A stretch of 64,000 nt of DNA from Virgibacillus_R byunsanensis (GCF_042675965.1 NZ_JBHTKJ010000073.1:62001-126000), one strand, 5' to 3'. Counted from the first letter of the stretch, positions 43,905 to 53,042 are shown. Notes: generated by a model not told the origin, from the sequence alone. A program made the numbers and translations.

Positions 43905-44015
43905 CACACTCCAATCCAGTACATTCATAAAAACACTTATTGAATTCTAGTGGTCATTAAAATAAAAGTCAATATCGTTTTGAAAATATTTCTTGTAAAT
44001 AGTTTAACCGACGAA

Positions 44016-44063
44016 AAAAGAAGTAACCGCCCCATAATTAATGGATAGCGGTTACTTCTTTAA
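44016..44063 (-). terminator. Terminator of tgl
   Basis: AAAAGAAGTAACCGC pairs with GCGGTTACTTCTTT, some 20 bases after the tgl stop, with T-runs leftward. Confidence 0.85.
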
Positions 44064-44085
44064 TTGCTTAATTTGCATTTTGATC

Positions 44086-44931
44086 TTAAACACCCCTATA
44101 AATCTGATCTAGGAAACGCTTATATCGGTCATATGAAATGGAGCTTTCATTGTGAGTAATGATAACAAATTGGATTTTGTTCAAGACGTAATCCCGCTGC
44201 ATCGAGACCCTTTGTAATCGTTTAAACGACGGTCTTGCTATTGTATCTGTTAGGTAGGCAGACCTGGTTGCACCTGGTTTCCTCACACTATTCAGTGATT
44301 CAATAATTCCCTCGGATGTCAATATTCCCAGTCCATGACCAAAATATAGACCATTTCCTAAAACAACAGCATTTTCGCCTCTCCACTGGGAAGCTTGAGG
44401 ATCAAAATCTGGATTCTTGAAATAGATCACATCTCCTGGTAGAAAGTTGTTCGAGAAAGAGAGATGTATTCCGAGGTCAGGGTCAGAATGCCAACTATAT
44501 ATAAAGAGGTTAGAGAATAATTGATTAAAAGAAGATTCACCAATATTTTGTAATACTGCGTGATAATAGGTAATGAGCATTGCTCCCGCACATTCAAATG
44601 CATACAGGGAACTATTCAGGAATATGTCATTGATTGCATCTGCTGGTCTTACGTTTGGCTTAAGCTGAAATCCTCCGAACATGGTCAGTTGCCAATATTG
44701 AGGATTACACCGGGATGTTTCAAATGTTGCAAACTCTGCATCACCTTGATTCATCAATTGTGCACTTGTCATAATACTTTCTCGTAGTACAAGTTCAAAT
44801 GATAGCTCATTTACGGATTGATAAGCGTATAGTAACGGGGATTCATTCATCAATTGAACAATCATTTTTCCAGTACTTTCAACTGGCCACATATCACTTT
44901 GTTGAAAAGGTACTCCTGCTATTTGAATCAT
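44086..44931 (-). CDS. tgl: Spore-coat protein-glutamine gamma-glutamyltransferase
   Basis: A 281-residue transglutaminase cross-linking spore-coat proteins. SLYAFECAGAMLITYYHAVL carries the catalytic Cys114 with Glu113, and FKNPDFDPQASQWRGENAVV (around 170-190) carries the second Glu; YFGHGLGI and LNSVRKPGATRSAYL follow as in B. subtilis Tgl. It is about 36 residues longer at the C-terminus than the 245-residue B. subtilis enzyme. It is expected to be made in the mother cell late in sporulation. It shows that the host forms endospores. Confidence 0.93.
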   Translation of the reverse strand: MIQIAGVPFQQSDMWPVESTGKMIVQLMNESPLLYAYQSVNELSFELVLRESIMTSAQLMNQGDAEFATFETSRCNPQYWQLTMFGGFQLKPNVRPADAINDIFLNSSLYAFECAGAMLITYYHAVLQNIGESSFNQLFSNLFIYSWHSDPDLGIHLSFSNNFLPGDVIYFKNPDFDPQASQWRGENAVVLGNGLYFGHGLGILTSEGIIESLNSVRKPGATRSAYLTDTIARPSFKRLQRVSMQRDYVLNKIQFVIITHNESSISYDRYKRFLDQIYRGV

Positions 44932-45020
44932 TATTTACCCCTTTCTAACAATTTTAGTGCATTTATTACTACCCTATTCGAATAGATTGGAAATCTTGTT
45001 AAATTTATATATAGTGGCGT

Positions 45021-45062
45021 AAAAATGCCAGGAACTCCTGACTAAAGAAGTTTCCCTGGCTA
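45021..45062 (-). terminator. Terminator of the phosphodiesterase-like gene
   Basis: AGCCAGGGAAAC and GTTCCTGGCA pair with small mismatches; leftward TTTTTA follows. About 40 bases after the stop at 45099. Confidence 0.7.
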
Positions 45063-45098
45063 TCAGTTTTAATATCATGTATTTTTCACTTAGGTGGA

Positions 45099-46580
45099 TT
45101 AATCCTTATGTTGATCCAAAATCAACTGGAGTATATATTCTTTCATATCGACAAAACGAGGAAATTCTGGCTTTAGACTTGTTCCTGCAATTACTAACGG
45201 TACAAGGGATTCTTGTTTGTGTAAGGAACCGTGTGCTGCGCCTCCAAGATGGAATGGTGTTGATTGGGCTTTAAATTCACAACCAGGTTTAGCATTAACG
45301 ACAATAATACGACCCGAGTGAGAATGTAAGACGCTATATAACCGAGCTAATCCATCTGGATAATCGCCATAGGATAATTTGCGGTCATTTGTCACGTTCA
45401 AATCTAACAACTCACACTCCCCATCAATACTCCATGTTTGTTTATAATCATCGGTATATTCTCCATTTGGCCTATATTCTAAAGATCCCTTCCGCATACC
45501 GGATTCGACATGAATAGCGTTTTCTTTTTTCCAGGCAATGATATCGATCCGCTTATCTTTTTTTAATCGTTCCGTAATAGTGGAAAGCGGAAGTTTTTTG
45601 TCCAGCACATAAATATAAGCCATACGCTGGTTAACACATATGACAAGTTGATCCTTTTTGTGGACATGACGTTGAATTCGCGCAATACGGTTTTTCTTTA
45701 ATATTTTGCGTAAATCAATGATGAACTTACGGTATTTGGAACCCATTGGAGCATGACCATTATCTCCCAAAACCATCCATATATTCTGGTTAAGTGCTTC
45801 TTCCCAGCTTGGGTACATATTTAATATTTTTTGAATTTCCCGATCAATTTTGGCAATACCTTTTATATCCATCGGTCCTCTAAAATGAACTCGGGTATCC
45901 ATATCCTGAAATATACAAAACGTAAATTCCGGCAGTTTCTTCTTACGTATTAAATGTCGAAGCTCCCGAGCTGTATATTTATAATTTCCGGCAGCAACCT
46001 GGGTTGGGAAACCCCACGACCTTAACTTCGAAAAAGTACCTAGCGAGAAAATGGATGTAGCATCACTTGTCCACTCGCCGTCTTCAAAGTGGGTCAATGT
46101 GCTGAGCAGTCGTGGAACACGTAGTTTTCTTGGTGTGTTACCACGATACACAAAGGAGTTAATCGAAGCAGAAGGAATCCCGGCTTCAGCCAAATCCTCA
46201 TAGATGGTAGTCACTTTATTACTCAAGTGCTCGTTATTCAATCGATAGAGCATGTTATGGATCGACCGGCGCATACCTAACCTGAACGTTTCCCGAAAAC
46301 CAGTCCCATAGTTAATAATCTCTTTTTCAGAAGCATCAAACCAGTTTAAGCCTGGAATGTGGTGTTTATCTGCATATGTACCTGTTAAGAGACTACTGTC
46401 AATCGTAACTGACATGGTTGGAAACGAACTAACCATATTAGAGATATAGTTACCATTTTCCATCAAAAATTGTAGGGCTGGAGCTCGTCCTATTTGAATC
46501 GCCTGTTCTAGTGGTTCGGACATCAGTGAATCGATGTTCAATAAAATTACTGGTTTCTTTAATTGTGTGTGTTGAACCAT
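45099..46580 (-). CDS. Alkaline phosphatase/phosphodiesterase superfamily protein
   Basis: A protein of about 493 residues of the nucleotide pyrophosphatase/phosphodiesterase group. PVILLNIDSLMSEPLEQAI gives the metal Asp; FPTMSVTIDSSLLTGTYAD has the nucleophile Thr; HHIPGLNWFD and the late VLGDNGHAPMGSKY and GGAAHGSLHKQESLVPLVIA provide Asp/His metal ligands. No signal peptide is seen, so it may act inside the cell. The frame has earlier ATGs, but GTGAGG fits the ATG at 46580 best. Confidence 0.85.
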   Translation of the reverse strand: MVQHTQLKKPVILLNIDSLMSEPLEQAIQIGRAPALQFLMENGNYISNMVSSFPTMSVTIDSSLLTGTYADKHHIPGLNWFDASEKEIINYGTGFRETFRLGMRRSIHNMLYRLNNEHLSNKVTTIYEDLAEAGIPSASINSFVYRGNTPRKLRVPRLLSTLTHFEDGEWTSDATSIFSLGTFSKLRSWGFPTQVAAGNYKYTARELRHLIRKKKLPEFTFCIFQDMDTRVHFRGPMDIKGIAKIDREIQKILNMYPSWEEALNQNIWMVLGDNGHAPMGSKYRKFIIDLRKILKKNRIARIQRHVHKKDQLVICVNQRMAYIYVLDKKLPLSTITERLKKDKRIDIIAWKKENAIHVESGMRKGSLEYRPNGEYTDDYKQTWSIDGECELLDLNVTNDRKLSYGDYPDGLARLYSVLHSHSGRIIVVNAKPGCEFKAQSTPFHLGGAAHGSLHKQESLVPLVIAGTSLKPEFPRFVDMKEYILQLILDQHKD

Positions 46581-46659
46581 AGCATTCATCCTCACTGAAA
46601 TATTCCTATATACATATTTTTCTTATGTTATATTTTGATTTAGAACCATATATATACAT

Positions 46660-46694
46660 AGAAAATGGCATATCCATTACGATATGCCATACAA
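46660..46694 (-). terminator. Terminator of mhqO
   Basis: ATGGCATATC and GATATGCCAT are perfect arms with a six-base loop; TTTTC follows leftward. Confidence 0.75.
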
Positions 46695-46708
46695 AACAAA
46701 CTATTCAA

Positions 46709-47686
46709 CTATTCTTTACTAAATTCTTTTGTGCTTCGTACTGTATCAATGGAGCGAACTGCTTTCTCAATTTCCTCCCGTTTTGATTCTAAAAATGGAG
46801 GTAATGATAACTTCTCTCCAAGTGTTTCATATGGTTCATCTTCCATAAATCCTGGGCCATCTGTAGCAATTTCAAATAAAATTTGTGATGTAACCTTCGT
46901 GTACAATGATCCAAAATAATACCGTTCTACATAACCGGAGTTTGGCATACGGAAGGATTGCAATCGGTTTATCCATTCCTCCAATTCTGAACGGTTCGCT
47001 GCACGGAATGCCACATGGTGAACTGTCCCATAACCTTGTCTCGCTTGAGGAAGAATTGCATTATATTCCACAACTACTTGTGCCCCGTTTCCGCCTTCAC
47101 CAACTTCAAATAAATGAAAAGAATCCTCTTTATCTTTTTCTTTAAACTGGAATACTTTTTCCATCAGTTCCTTAAAATAATCAAATTCAGAAACACGAAC
47201 AAAGATTGGCCCTAATCCTGTAATGGCATAATCTAAAGGAATTGGCCCTTTTTGCCATGGCTTACCTGCAGGAACACCTTCATTGTTCTCATCAGAAATC
47301 AATTGGTAGTTTTGGTCATCAAAGTCAACAAATGAAAGTGTATTCTTATCAAATTGCTGTTTTATTCCGGTATGTTTTACTTCAAGACGGTCAAAACGTT
47401 TCACCCAATAATCTAATGCTGCGTCACTTGGTACCCGGAAAGATGTTTTGGAAATTTCGTTTGTTCCATGTACACCTTTTGGTATGCCTGGAAAGTCAAA
47501 AAACGTGATGTCTGTACCAGCACTACCAACATCGTCTGCGAAAAATAAATGGTATGTTTGGATATCATCTTGGTTAACAGTCTTCTTTACTAATCGCACC
47601 CCCAAAACATAGGTGTAAAAATCATAAATTTTTTCAGCACTGCTTGTAATTGCTGTTACGTGATGTAAACCTTTTAATTCGTTCAT
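46709..47686 (-). CDS. mhqO: Ring-cleaving dioxygenase (MhqO-like)
   Basis: A VOC-superfamily extradiol dioxygenase of about 325 residues with two VOC modules: LKGLHHVTAITSSAEKIYDF at the start (metal His), GTVHHVAFRAANRSELEEWI (second His, around 220-240) and LFEIATDGPGFMEDEPYE (Glu ligand). In B. subtilis such proteins detoxify quinones and hydroquinones under MhqR control. The frame opens at 47737 inside mhqR, but GGAGGAA before the ATG at 47686 sets the start. The regulator gene is just upstream in the same operon. Confidence 0.92.
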   Translation of the reverse strand: MNELKGLHHVTAITSSAEKIYDFYTYVLGVRLVKKTVNQDDIQTYHLFFADDVGSAGTDITFFDFPGIPKGVHGTNEISKTSFRVPSDAALDYWVKRFDRLEVKHTGIKQQFDKNTLSFVDFDDQNYQLISDENNEGVPAGKPWQKGPIPLDYAITGLGPIFVRVSEFDYFKELMEKVFQFKEKDKEDSFHLFEVGEGGNGAQVVVEYNAILPQARQGYGTVHHVAFRAANRSELEEWINRLQSFRMPNSGYVERYYFGSLYTKVTSQILFEIATDGPGFMEDEPYETLGEKLSLPPFLESKREEIEKAVRSIDTVRSTKEFSKE

Positions 47687-47708
47687 GCTATCTTCCTCCA
47701 ATATTTTT

Positions 47709-48176
47709 TTATTTTTCGACAGAAAGTTCTTCGGCATAGTATCCTAATTTTTTTAACTGTTGAATTATAGATTCTTTTTCATCAGAATCTAATCCACCAA
47801 CTATTTCATGAATACCTTCCCTATGTTTAGGAAAAATTTCATTCATTTTATTTGTTCCCTCTGCAGTGATTGCCGCATAAGTGATCCGTCGGTCTGTTGG
47901 ACAAGGTATTCTCTTTAGTAGCTTTTTCCTTTCTAATTTATCTACCACATAGGTAATACTGCTACTTGCAATCAAGACCTTTTCACCAATTTTTTGGATT
48001 GGTTGGTCCCCTTTACTATAAATTAACTCCAGAACTGCAAACTCAGTAGGATTAAGACCATAGCTTCTTATGTCTTCTTCCACACGCTTTTTAATGGACT
48101 GTAAGGCGTGCGACAACACAATAAATAACTTTAATGATAATTCTTCTTCTATTTGTTGGTTTTCCTGTTTATCCAA
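47709..48176 (-). CDS. mhqR: MarR-family repressor of quinone-stress genes (MhqR)
   Basis: A 155-residue winged-helix repressor that matches B. subtilis MhqR along its length: LKLFIVLSHALQSIKKRVEE, GLNPTEFAVLELIYSKGDQP, SSITYVVDKLERKKLLKR and the wing CPTDRRITYAAIT. It is released from DNA by quinones such as methylhydroquinone. It lies directly upstream of mhqO, and an MhqR-type operator sits just before its start. The pair is therefore probably autoregulated. Confidence 0.92.
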   Translation of the reverse strand: MDKQENQQIEEELSLKLFIVLSHALQSIKKRVEEDIRSYGLNPTEFAVLELIYSKGDQPIQKIGEKVLIASSSITYVVDKLERKKLLKRIPCPTDRRITYAAITAEGTNKMNEIFPKHREGIHEIVGGLDSDEKESIIQQLKKLGYYAEELSVEK

Positions 48177-48197
48177 AAATTATCATTCCCTTTCAAA

Positions 48198-48215
48198 TAT
48201 CTTCAATTCGAGATA
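48198..48215. promoter_or_regulatory. MhqR operator
   Basis: TATCTTCAATTCGAGATA is an 18-bp near-palindrome (two mismatched positions) that matches the B. subtilis MhqR box TATCTCGAATTCGAGATA with few changes. It lies 22 bases upstream of the mhqR start, between mhqR and the divergent ABC-F gene, so it could also influence the latter. Confidence 0.85.
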
Positions 48216-48346
48216 ATTGTATAACAGTTTAATTTCTAGTGTCAACAAATCAACTTTTAAAAATCCACGTTTCCCCACTATCACTTTTGGTCAAAGACCT
48301 TTATAATAGGAAAAGTGAACTTACAGAAGGAAAAGGTGTTTTTTAC

Positions 48347-49903
48347 ATGAGCTTACTAACAGTTAATAATTTAACGCACGGATTCGGGGATAGAGCTATC
48401 TTTGAAGACGTTTCTTTTCGTTTATTGAAAGGCGAACATATCGGACTTATTGGTGCTAACGGAGAAGGTAAGTCCTCTTTTATGAATATAATCACGAATA
48501 AGCTAGAGCCAGATGTGGGTACGATCACTTGGTCCAAACGTGTACGAATTGGTTACTTGGATCAGCATGCCGATTTAAAAGAAGGAATGTCAATGCGTGA
48601 CGTTCTAAGAACTGCATTTCAATACCTGTTTGATATCGAGACAGAAATGAACGAACTTTTTGCGAAAATGGGTGACGTCGGACCTGAGGAATTAGAAGAA
48701 TTACTAGAAGAAACCGGTCAACTTCAAGAAGCGCTAACTAACAATGATTTCTACACTATTGACGCTAAAGTGGAAGAAATAGCTAATGGCCTTGGTCTGG
48801 ATGAAATTGGATTAGAGCGTGAGGTTGATGATTTGAGTGGTGGTCAACGTACAAAAGTATTGCTTGCCAAGCTACTTCTAGAAAAACCAGATATTTTGCT
48901 GCTTGATGAGCCAACGAACTATCTAGACGTAGAGCATATCGAATGGCTGAAAAAGTATTTGCTTGAATATGATCATGCTTTTATTCTAATCTCGCATGAC
49001 ATACCTTTTTTAAATAGTGTTGTAAATCTGATCTATCATATGGAAAATCAACAGCTTACACGTTATCCTGGCGATTACAATGAATTTCTTCGCGTACATG
49101 ATATGAAAAAACAACAACTAGAGTCCGCCTATAAAAAACAGCAGAAAGAAATCGCTAGTTTAAAAACCTTTGTCGCGAAAAACAAAGCGAATGCGGCAAC
49201 GAGCAAATTGGCAACTTCACGTCAAAAGAAACTCGATAAAATGGATGTCATTGAACTGGATTCAGAAAAGCCGAAACCAAGGTTTCACTTCAAGGAATCA
49301 CGGACACCGGGAAAGTACTTGTTCGAAACGAAGGACCTTGTTATCGGTTACGATGAACCTCTCTCTAGATCACTTAACTTAGAGATGGAGCGTGGTCAAA
49401 AAATTGCATTATCAGGGGCAAACGGAATCGGGAAAACGACTCTTTTACGCAGTATCCTTGGTGAAATCAATCCTGTTTCTGGTTCTGTCCAACTAGGTGA
49501 AAACCTGCATATTGGTTACTTTGAACAAGAATTAAAAGAAACAACCGACAGAACCTGTATTGAAGAAATATGGGAGGAATTCCGCCATTTCACCCAACAA
49601 GAAGTACGTCGGTCCTTAGCACAATGTGGTCTAACTAGAAAACACATTGAAAGTAAAGTTAAAGTGTTAAGTGGGGGCGAAAAAGCAAAAGTACGTCTTT
49701 GTAAATTAATTAATAAAGAAACCAACTTGCTTGTACTTGATGAGCCTACTAACCACTTGGATGTGGATGCAAAAGCAGAGCTAAAACGTGCTCTAAAAGA
49801 ATATAAAGGTAGTGTACTTCTAATCTCACACGAACCAGAATTCTATCAGGACATTGTCACAGATGTTTGGAATTGTGAGGATTGGACAACTAAAGTATTT
49901 TAA
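48347..49903 (+). CDS. ABC-F family ATPase (YfmM-like)
   Basis: A 518-residue cytoplasmic protein with two ABC modules and no membrane part. First module: Walker A GANGEGKSSFMN, signature LSGGQRTKVLLAKLLL, Walker B ILLLDEPTNYLD. A basic/coiled linker (about 245-320) follows. Second module: GANGIGKTTLLR, LSGGEKAKVRLCKL, LLVLDEPTNHLD. ABC-F proteins act on ribosomes as translation factors or in antibiotic protection. The frame is open from 48239, but GAAGGAAAAGGTG and the ATG at 48347 give the standard length of YfmM. A TATAAT -10 lies at about 48302. Confidence 0.88.
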   Translation: MSLLTVNNLTHGFGDRAIFEDVSFRLLKGEHIGLIGANGEGKSSFMNIITNKLEPDVGTITWSKRVRIGYLDQHADLKEGMSMRDVLRTAFQYLFDIETEMNELFAKMGDVGPEELEELLEETGQLQEALTNNDFYTIDAKVEEIANGLGLDEIGLEREVDDLSGGQRTKVLLAKLLLEKPDILLLDEPTNYLDVEHIEWLKKYLLEYDHAFILISHDIPFLNSVVNLIYHMENQQLTRYPGDYNEFLRVHDMKKQQLESAYKKQQKEIASLKTFVAKNKANAATSKLATSRQKKLDKMDVIELDSEKPKPRFHFKESRTPGKYLFETKDLVIGYDEPLSRSLNLEMERGQKIALSGANGIGKTTLLRSILGEINPVSGSVQLGENLHIGYFEQELKETTDRTCIEEIWEEFRHFTQQEVRRSLAQCGLTRKHIESKVKVLSGGEKAKVRLCKLINKETNLLVLDEPTNHLDVDAKAELKRALKEYKGSVLLISHEPEFYQDIVTDVWNCEDWTTKVF

Positions 49904-49908
49904 CAGCG

Positions 49909-49955
49909 TGAGAGAGGGCTTTTCGCCATATAATTGCGGAGCCCCTCTCTTTTAT
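49909..49955 (+). terminator. Terminator of the ABC-F gene
   Basis: AGAGAGGGCT and AGCCCCTCTCT pair around a loop that contains a second CGC/GCG stem, followed by TTTTAT. Confidence 0.85.
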
Positions 49956-50107
49956 ACTATTATAAAACTATGTCGTATTTTGTAATCTTTTGACTTCTTT
50001 TGGAAAACCTATTGAATATTTTCATGAAATTAAGCATAATAAATATCGTTGTTGTCTTTGAGACAATTTACCTATAACATTGATAATTAATGAGAGGAAG
50101 ATAAAAA

Positions 50108-50290
50108 GTGTACCAAGTAATAGAACAAACACGATCTGATTTAATAGTGGCAATTACCCTTAAAAAGAATGAAATGATTGAACTAGGTATGAAATATGGA
50201 TTGGCAGATAAAAGGACAGTAAATTGCAGCCAACAACTTGACGATCTTTTAAATCGACATTTAGTAAATAATAGTTTGATACATGAATAA
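50108..50290 (+). CDS. Spo0E-like aspartyl-phosphate phosphatase
   Basis: A 60-residue protein of the Spo0E family, small two-helix phosphatases that remove phosphate from Spo0A and so delay sporulation. KKNEMIELGMKYGLADKRTV followed by NCSQQLDDLLNRHL contains the SQxLD signature. Length is normal. The start is GTG with GAGAGGAAG about eight bases upstream. Monocistronic, ending in a terminator shared with the convergent UspA gene. Confidence 0.85.
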   Translation: MYQVIEQTRSDLIVAITLKKNEMIELGMKYGLADKRTVNCSQQLDDLLNRHLVNNSLIHE

Positions 50291-50339
50291 ATAAACCACA
50301 ATAATTTGCATTCAGACATAAACTTTCCTATTACACCAC

Positions 50340-50369
50340 AAAACCAGCTTACCCGTTAAGCTGGTTTTA
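50340..50369. terminator. Shared bidirectional terminator
   Basis: AAAACCAGCTTA pairs with TAAGCTGGTTTT between the Spo0E-like and UspA genes. Confidence 0.85.
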
Positions 50370-50380
50370 GCTGAAGATAT

Positions 50381-50815
50381 TTATTTAATAACAAAGACTG
50401 GACATGTCGCGTGATTTAGGATTTTTTTACTCACACTTCCAACAAACAACCCTTTAATGTTTACCAGACCACGACTACCAACTACAATTAAGTCAACCTT
50501 GTTATCTTCTGCATATTCACAAAGCTTTGCACCTGCGTTTTCGTTTGTGTCATCAAAAATAACCTGCGTGAAAATTGGTATCGCTTCTGCTTCAAATTCT
50601 TTCATGATTTTTTCCATTTGCGGTTGAAAATGATCTGCCAGTTCGTTTTCAATACTGCGTGCTACTGCTGCATTGGCTTTTGGACCCGTTGGTTTTATAA
50701 CGGTGATGACGTGAACTTCTGTTTCAGATACGTGTGCTGCTTGTCTCTTAGCTTCCTGAATCGCATGTCTGCTCATAAGAGATCCATCATAAGCAACGAG
50801 AATTTTCTTGTTCAA
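50381..50815 (-). CDS. Universal stress protein (UspA family)
   Basis: A 144-residue cytoplasmic protein of the ATP-binding Usp subgroup. KKILVAYDGSLMSRHAIQEA begins the fold and VVGSRGLVNIKGLFVGSVSK carries the G-x2-G-x9-G-S ATP-binding motif; NHATCPVFVI ends it. The start is TTG with GGGGTG upstream. That site, and so the 5' leader, lies in the edge of the modular repeat copy at 50821-51121, which would be transcribed with the gene. Confidence 0.9.
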   Translation of the reverse strand: MNKKILVAYDGSLMSRHAIQEAKRQAAHVSETEVHVITVIKPTGPKANAAVARSIENELADHFQPQMEKIMKEFEAEAIPIFTQVIFDDTNENAGAKLCEYAEDNKVDLIVVGSRGLVNIKGLFVGSVSKKILNHATCPVFVIK

Positions 50816-50820
50816 CTAAG

Positions 50821-51121
50821 TAGCACCCCGTTACTTGAATAGAAACCTCACTGCTTGAATATTAAGACAGCCTATCTTTTTTGCGGACTCATTGGGTCTT
50901 ATTTTCTTTCATTATGTATATTCATCGCTGTTGTCGGACTCAGCGGACCTTATTTGTAACAGTTCTAGGAATAATAGACTGTTTTTTCATGAAATAAGGT
51001 CCCCTGTGTCCGCTCGACCTTAAAAATCACTGTTTTTGACACAAATAAGTGCACTGAAGTCCGCTTAAAATTTGTTCGCTATCATCTGCCTCGTTTGCAC
51101 AAAAAGCGACTGCTCTCCTTG
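50821..51121 (+). repeat. Modular palindromic repeat, copy 3
   Basis: Best-preserved copy. Forward modules: GCGGACTCATTGGGTCTTAT at 50883-50904 and GTCGGACTCAGCGGACCTTA at 50933-50955. Inverted modules: AAATAAGGTCCCCTGTGTCC at 50991-51013 and AAATAAGTGCACTGAAGTCC at 51041-51064. AACAGT and ACTGTT near 50956 and 50980 extend the inner stem. It starts five bases upstream of the uspA start codon. Confidence 0.88.
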
Positions 51122-51442
51122 GGCAATTGCCCCTGTTAATGCAATAAATACCTTTTTAGCAAAAGCCCAAAGGGTACACTTTTGAGTGCAGTATTTTGGC
51201 TCCTCGCTATATAGTGGGACTCTGCGGGATGATTCACGAGCCAATCCGCCAGCATCAAGGAATATTGGCTCACGCTTTCAATGCTATCATGCCCACCACT
51301 CCATATAAAATCTCCTATTCTAACTTCTACTTCTATACTAAATAGCGGAGAGGCAGTATTTTTCTTTTCCGCTGGTAATGCGTAAGCCTGCTACACGGTA
51401 ATTTGCTTATACTCGACGAATCACTATTTTGCTCTTTTCATT
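51122..51442. other. Intergenic region, degenerate repeats
   Basis: No gene seen. It contains a GGGCAATTGCCC palindrome at 51121, a GC-rich piece GACTCTGCGGGATGATTC near 51223 and two partly inverted related strings around 51196 and 51340 that include GCAGTATTTT. It looks like decayed repeat DNA. Confidence 0.4.
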
Positions 51443-51758
51443 TTATATCATAGCCAATACATTAAATCCGTAGTTATCTTCTAGGGCAATAGGAACATTT
51501 TCCCTTAATTTTCTTTTCTAACAAAAATGGTTCACCATAGACACATTGCTTGTCGGAGTTATTCTCAACTATTACAGTCAATCCAGTAGAGGAGACTGTT
51601 CCTTCCTTTACAATCATCGTTACTCCAACAAGGTTGTTGACAGTTTCATATATTGTAAGTTCCCAGCCGGTTGTTTCAGCAGATTGGTCCGAATCACACC
51701 CTAATAAAAGTGTCAAACTTATTACCATACAGAATAGCGAAAACAAATATCTCCTCAT
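51443..51758 (-). pseudogene. Lipoprotein with bacterial Ig-like domain, frameshifted near the 3' end
   Basis: The first frame gives a signal with lipobox LLLGC and the domain VTMIVKEGTVSSTGLTVIVE then NNSDKQCVYGEPFLLEKKIK, typical of a bacterial immunoglobulin-like domain. It then ends in GKCSYCPRR and stops at 51474. A second frame continues the domain as NVPIALEDNYGFNVLAMI to a stop at 51443. One indel near 51500 would join them. Even joined, the domain is shorter than usual, so the gene is probably decayed. Confidence 0.7.
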
Positions 51759-51949
51759 GTAATCCCTCCTTTAAGTTGAACATTTATTTGTCTAATTATA
51801 GTTTACAGTAAATGCCCATTTCTATTGTGACTTCTTATTGAATAAACCTGCCAGTTAATTTGAGTGTAATCGTTCACAACCTCTACTTATATTTCAACAT
51901 GAATATTCAGAATACCCTGTATACAAATTTAAGACATCTACAACAACAA

Positions 51950-51990
51950 AAAACACCCATCAAAATAACATACAAATTGATGGGCGTTTT
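51950..51990 (-). terminator. Terminator of the DUF7916-like gene
   Basis: AAAACGCCCATCA pairs with TGATGGGTGTTTT read leftward, followed by TTTGTTG. The same module with its flank recurs at 29029-29092. Confidence 0.85.
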
Positions 51991-52050
51991 ACGTTACATT
52001 TTTAATGTTTGCGGAATCCGTTACCTATAAAAGGACTTTTAATTACACAG

Positions 52051-52968
52051 CTATCTATTAACAGATGTTGCCATCCGCATATAGGTGTGACGCTTTCCAC
52101 GAATTGCAATTGAATACGCCATAATATTTTCAGGTACAGAAATTCCGTTAAGACCAGCATCACCAATATGGTGAGCATCCGCACCTGCCATTTTATTATG
52201 TAACGCCATTTGTTGTATCGTTTCTTTTTCAGCACCTTCCTGGCTTGTTCCAATTGCAGTTAATGCTAAGGCACCCTGGTTATGAGCTACTTGCACTAAC
52301 TCCTCTGTTTTTTCAAGTGTAGCACCAGGCACACTACCGACAGACGGAAGCAGAATAATATCCGCACCCAATTGGACAAATTGGGTTACAACATCACTAG
52401 TTACAATATCACTTCCAGACTCCGTTTTGACACCAGCACCATGCATTTTTCCGGCAATTATCATGATTTCATCCTGAAAAATCTCCTTAGCATGTGCGAT
52501 TGATTTTAAAATAGCCGCATTCGTGACCCCCGTTTTAGGATTACCTGTAAAACAGACGAAATCAATATCAAGATGTTTTGCTTTTTCCAACGAATCAGGT
52601 AGGGCTGTACGTCCTTTTGGAAGGTTTTCCAACGTTTCTGCTTGATTTGCATCCATATCTACTGGTTCAAGGTTGATTCCAATAGGTCTACCAATCCACT
52701 TTTTCAGCTCGGATATTACGTTTTCTGTTTCTGTAAGGGAAATCCCTTCGATGTTGGGATCATTAACATCAAATAGATTTAACAGAATTAAATCTGCTCC
52801 AAATGCAGCAGCAAATTCCGCATTGGTTATACCAGGATACATTGGAGTTGATGTACAAACCACCTCAGCTATCATCGTCCTCCCCTCAGAAGCTGCTATC
52901 GCTTGAGTTAACTGTGATCCATTCATTTTTTGAAAATCTGAGGCTGTACAATTTAGTAGACGTTTCAA
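52051..52968 (-). CDS. DUF7916-type TIM-barrel protein
   Basis: A 305-residue protein resembling a family once labelled PEP-phosphonomutase-like or haloacid-dehalogenase-like, now DUF7916. Motifs: EGRTMIAEVVCTSTPMYPGI, FGADLILLNLFDVNDP, FVCFTGNPKTGVTN, IIAGKMHGAGVK and GADAHHIGDAGLNGISVPEN. The repeating beta-alpha pattern suggests a TIM barrel. The reaction is unknown. The start is TTG with AAGGAG six bases before. It is separated from the FAD oxidase gene by a terminator, so it has its own promoter. Confidence 0.7.
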   Translation of the reverse strand: MKRLLNCTASDFQKMNGSQLTQAIAASEGRTMIAEVVCTSTPMYPGITNAEFAAAFGADLILLNLFDVNDPNIEGISLTETENVISELKKWIGRPIGINLEPVDMDANQAETLENLPKGRTALPDSLEKAKHLDIDFVCFTGNPKTGVTNAAILKSIAHAKEIFQDEIMIIAGKMHGAGVKTESGSDIVTSDVVTQFVQLGADIILLPSVGSVPGATLEKTEELVQVAHNQGALALTAIGTSQEGAEKETIQQMALHNKMAGADAHHIGDAGLNGISVPENIMAYSIAIRGKRHTYMRMATSVNR

Positions 52969-53042
52969 TGATTACGCTCCTTTTTAACTCGAATTCCTTT
53001 TATTGTTTCCTAAGAAAGAATTTTTAACTATTCCTTACATGC

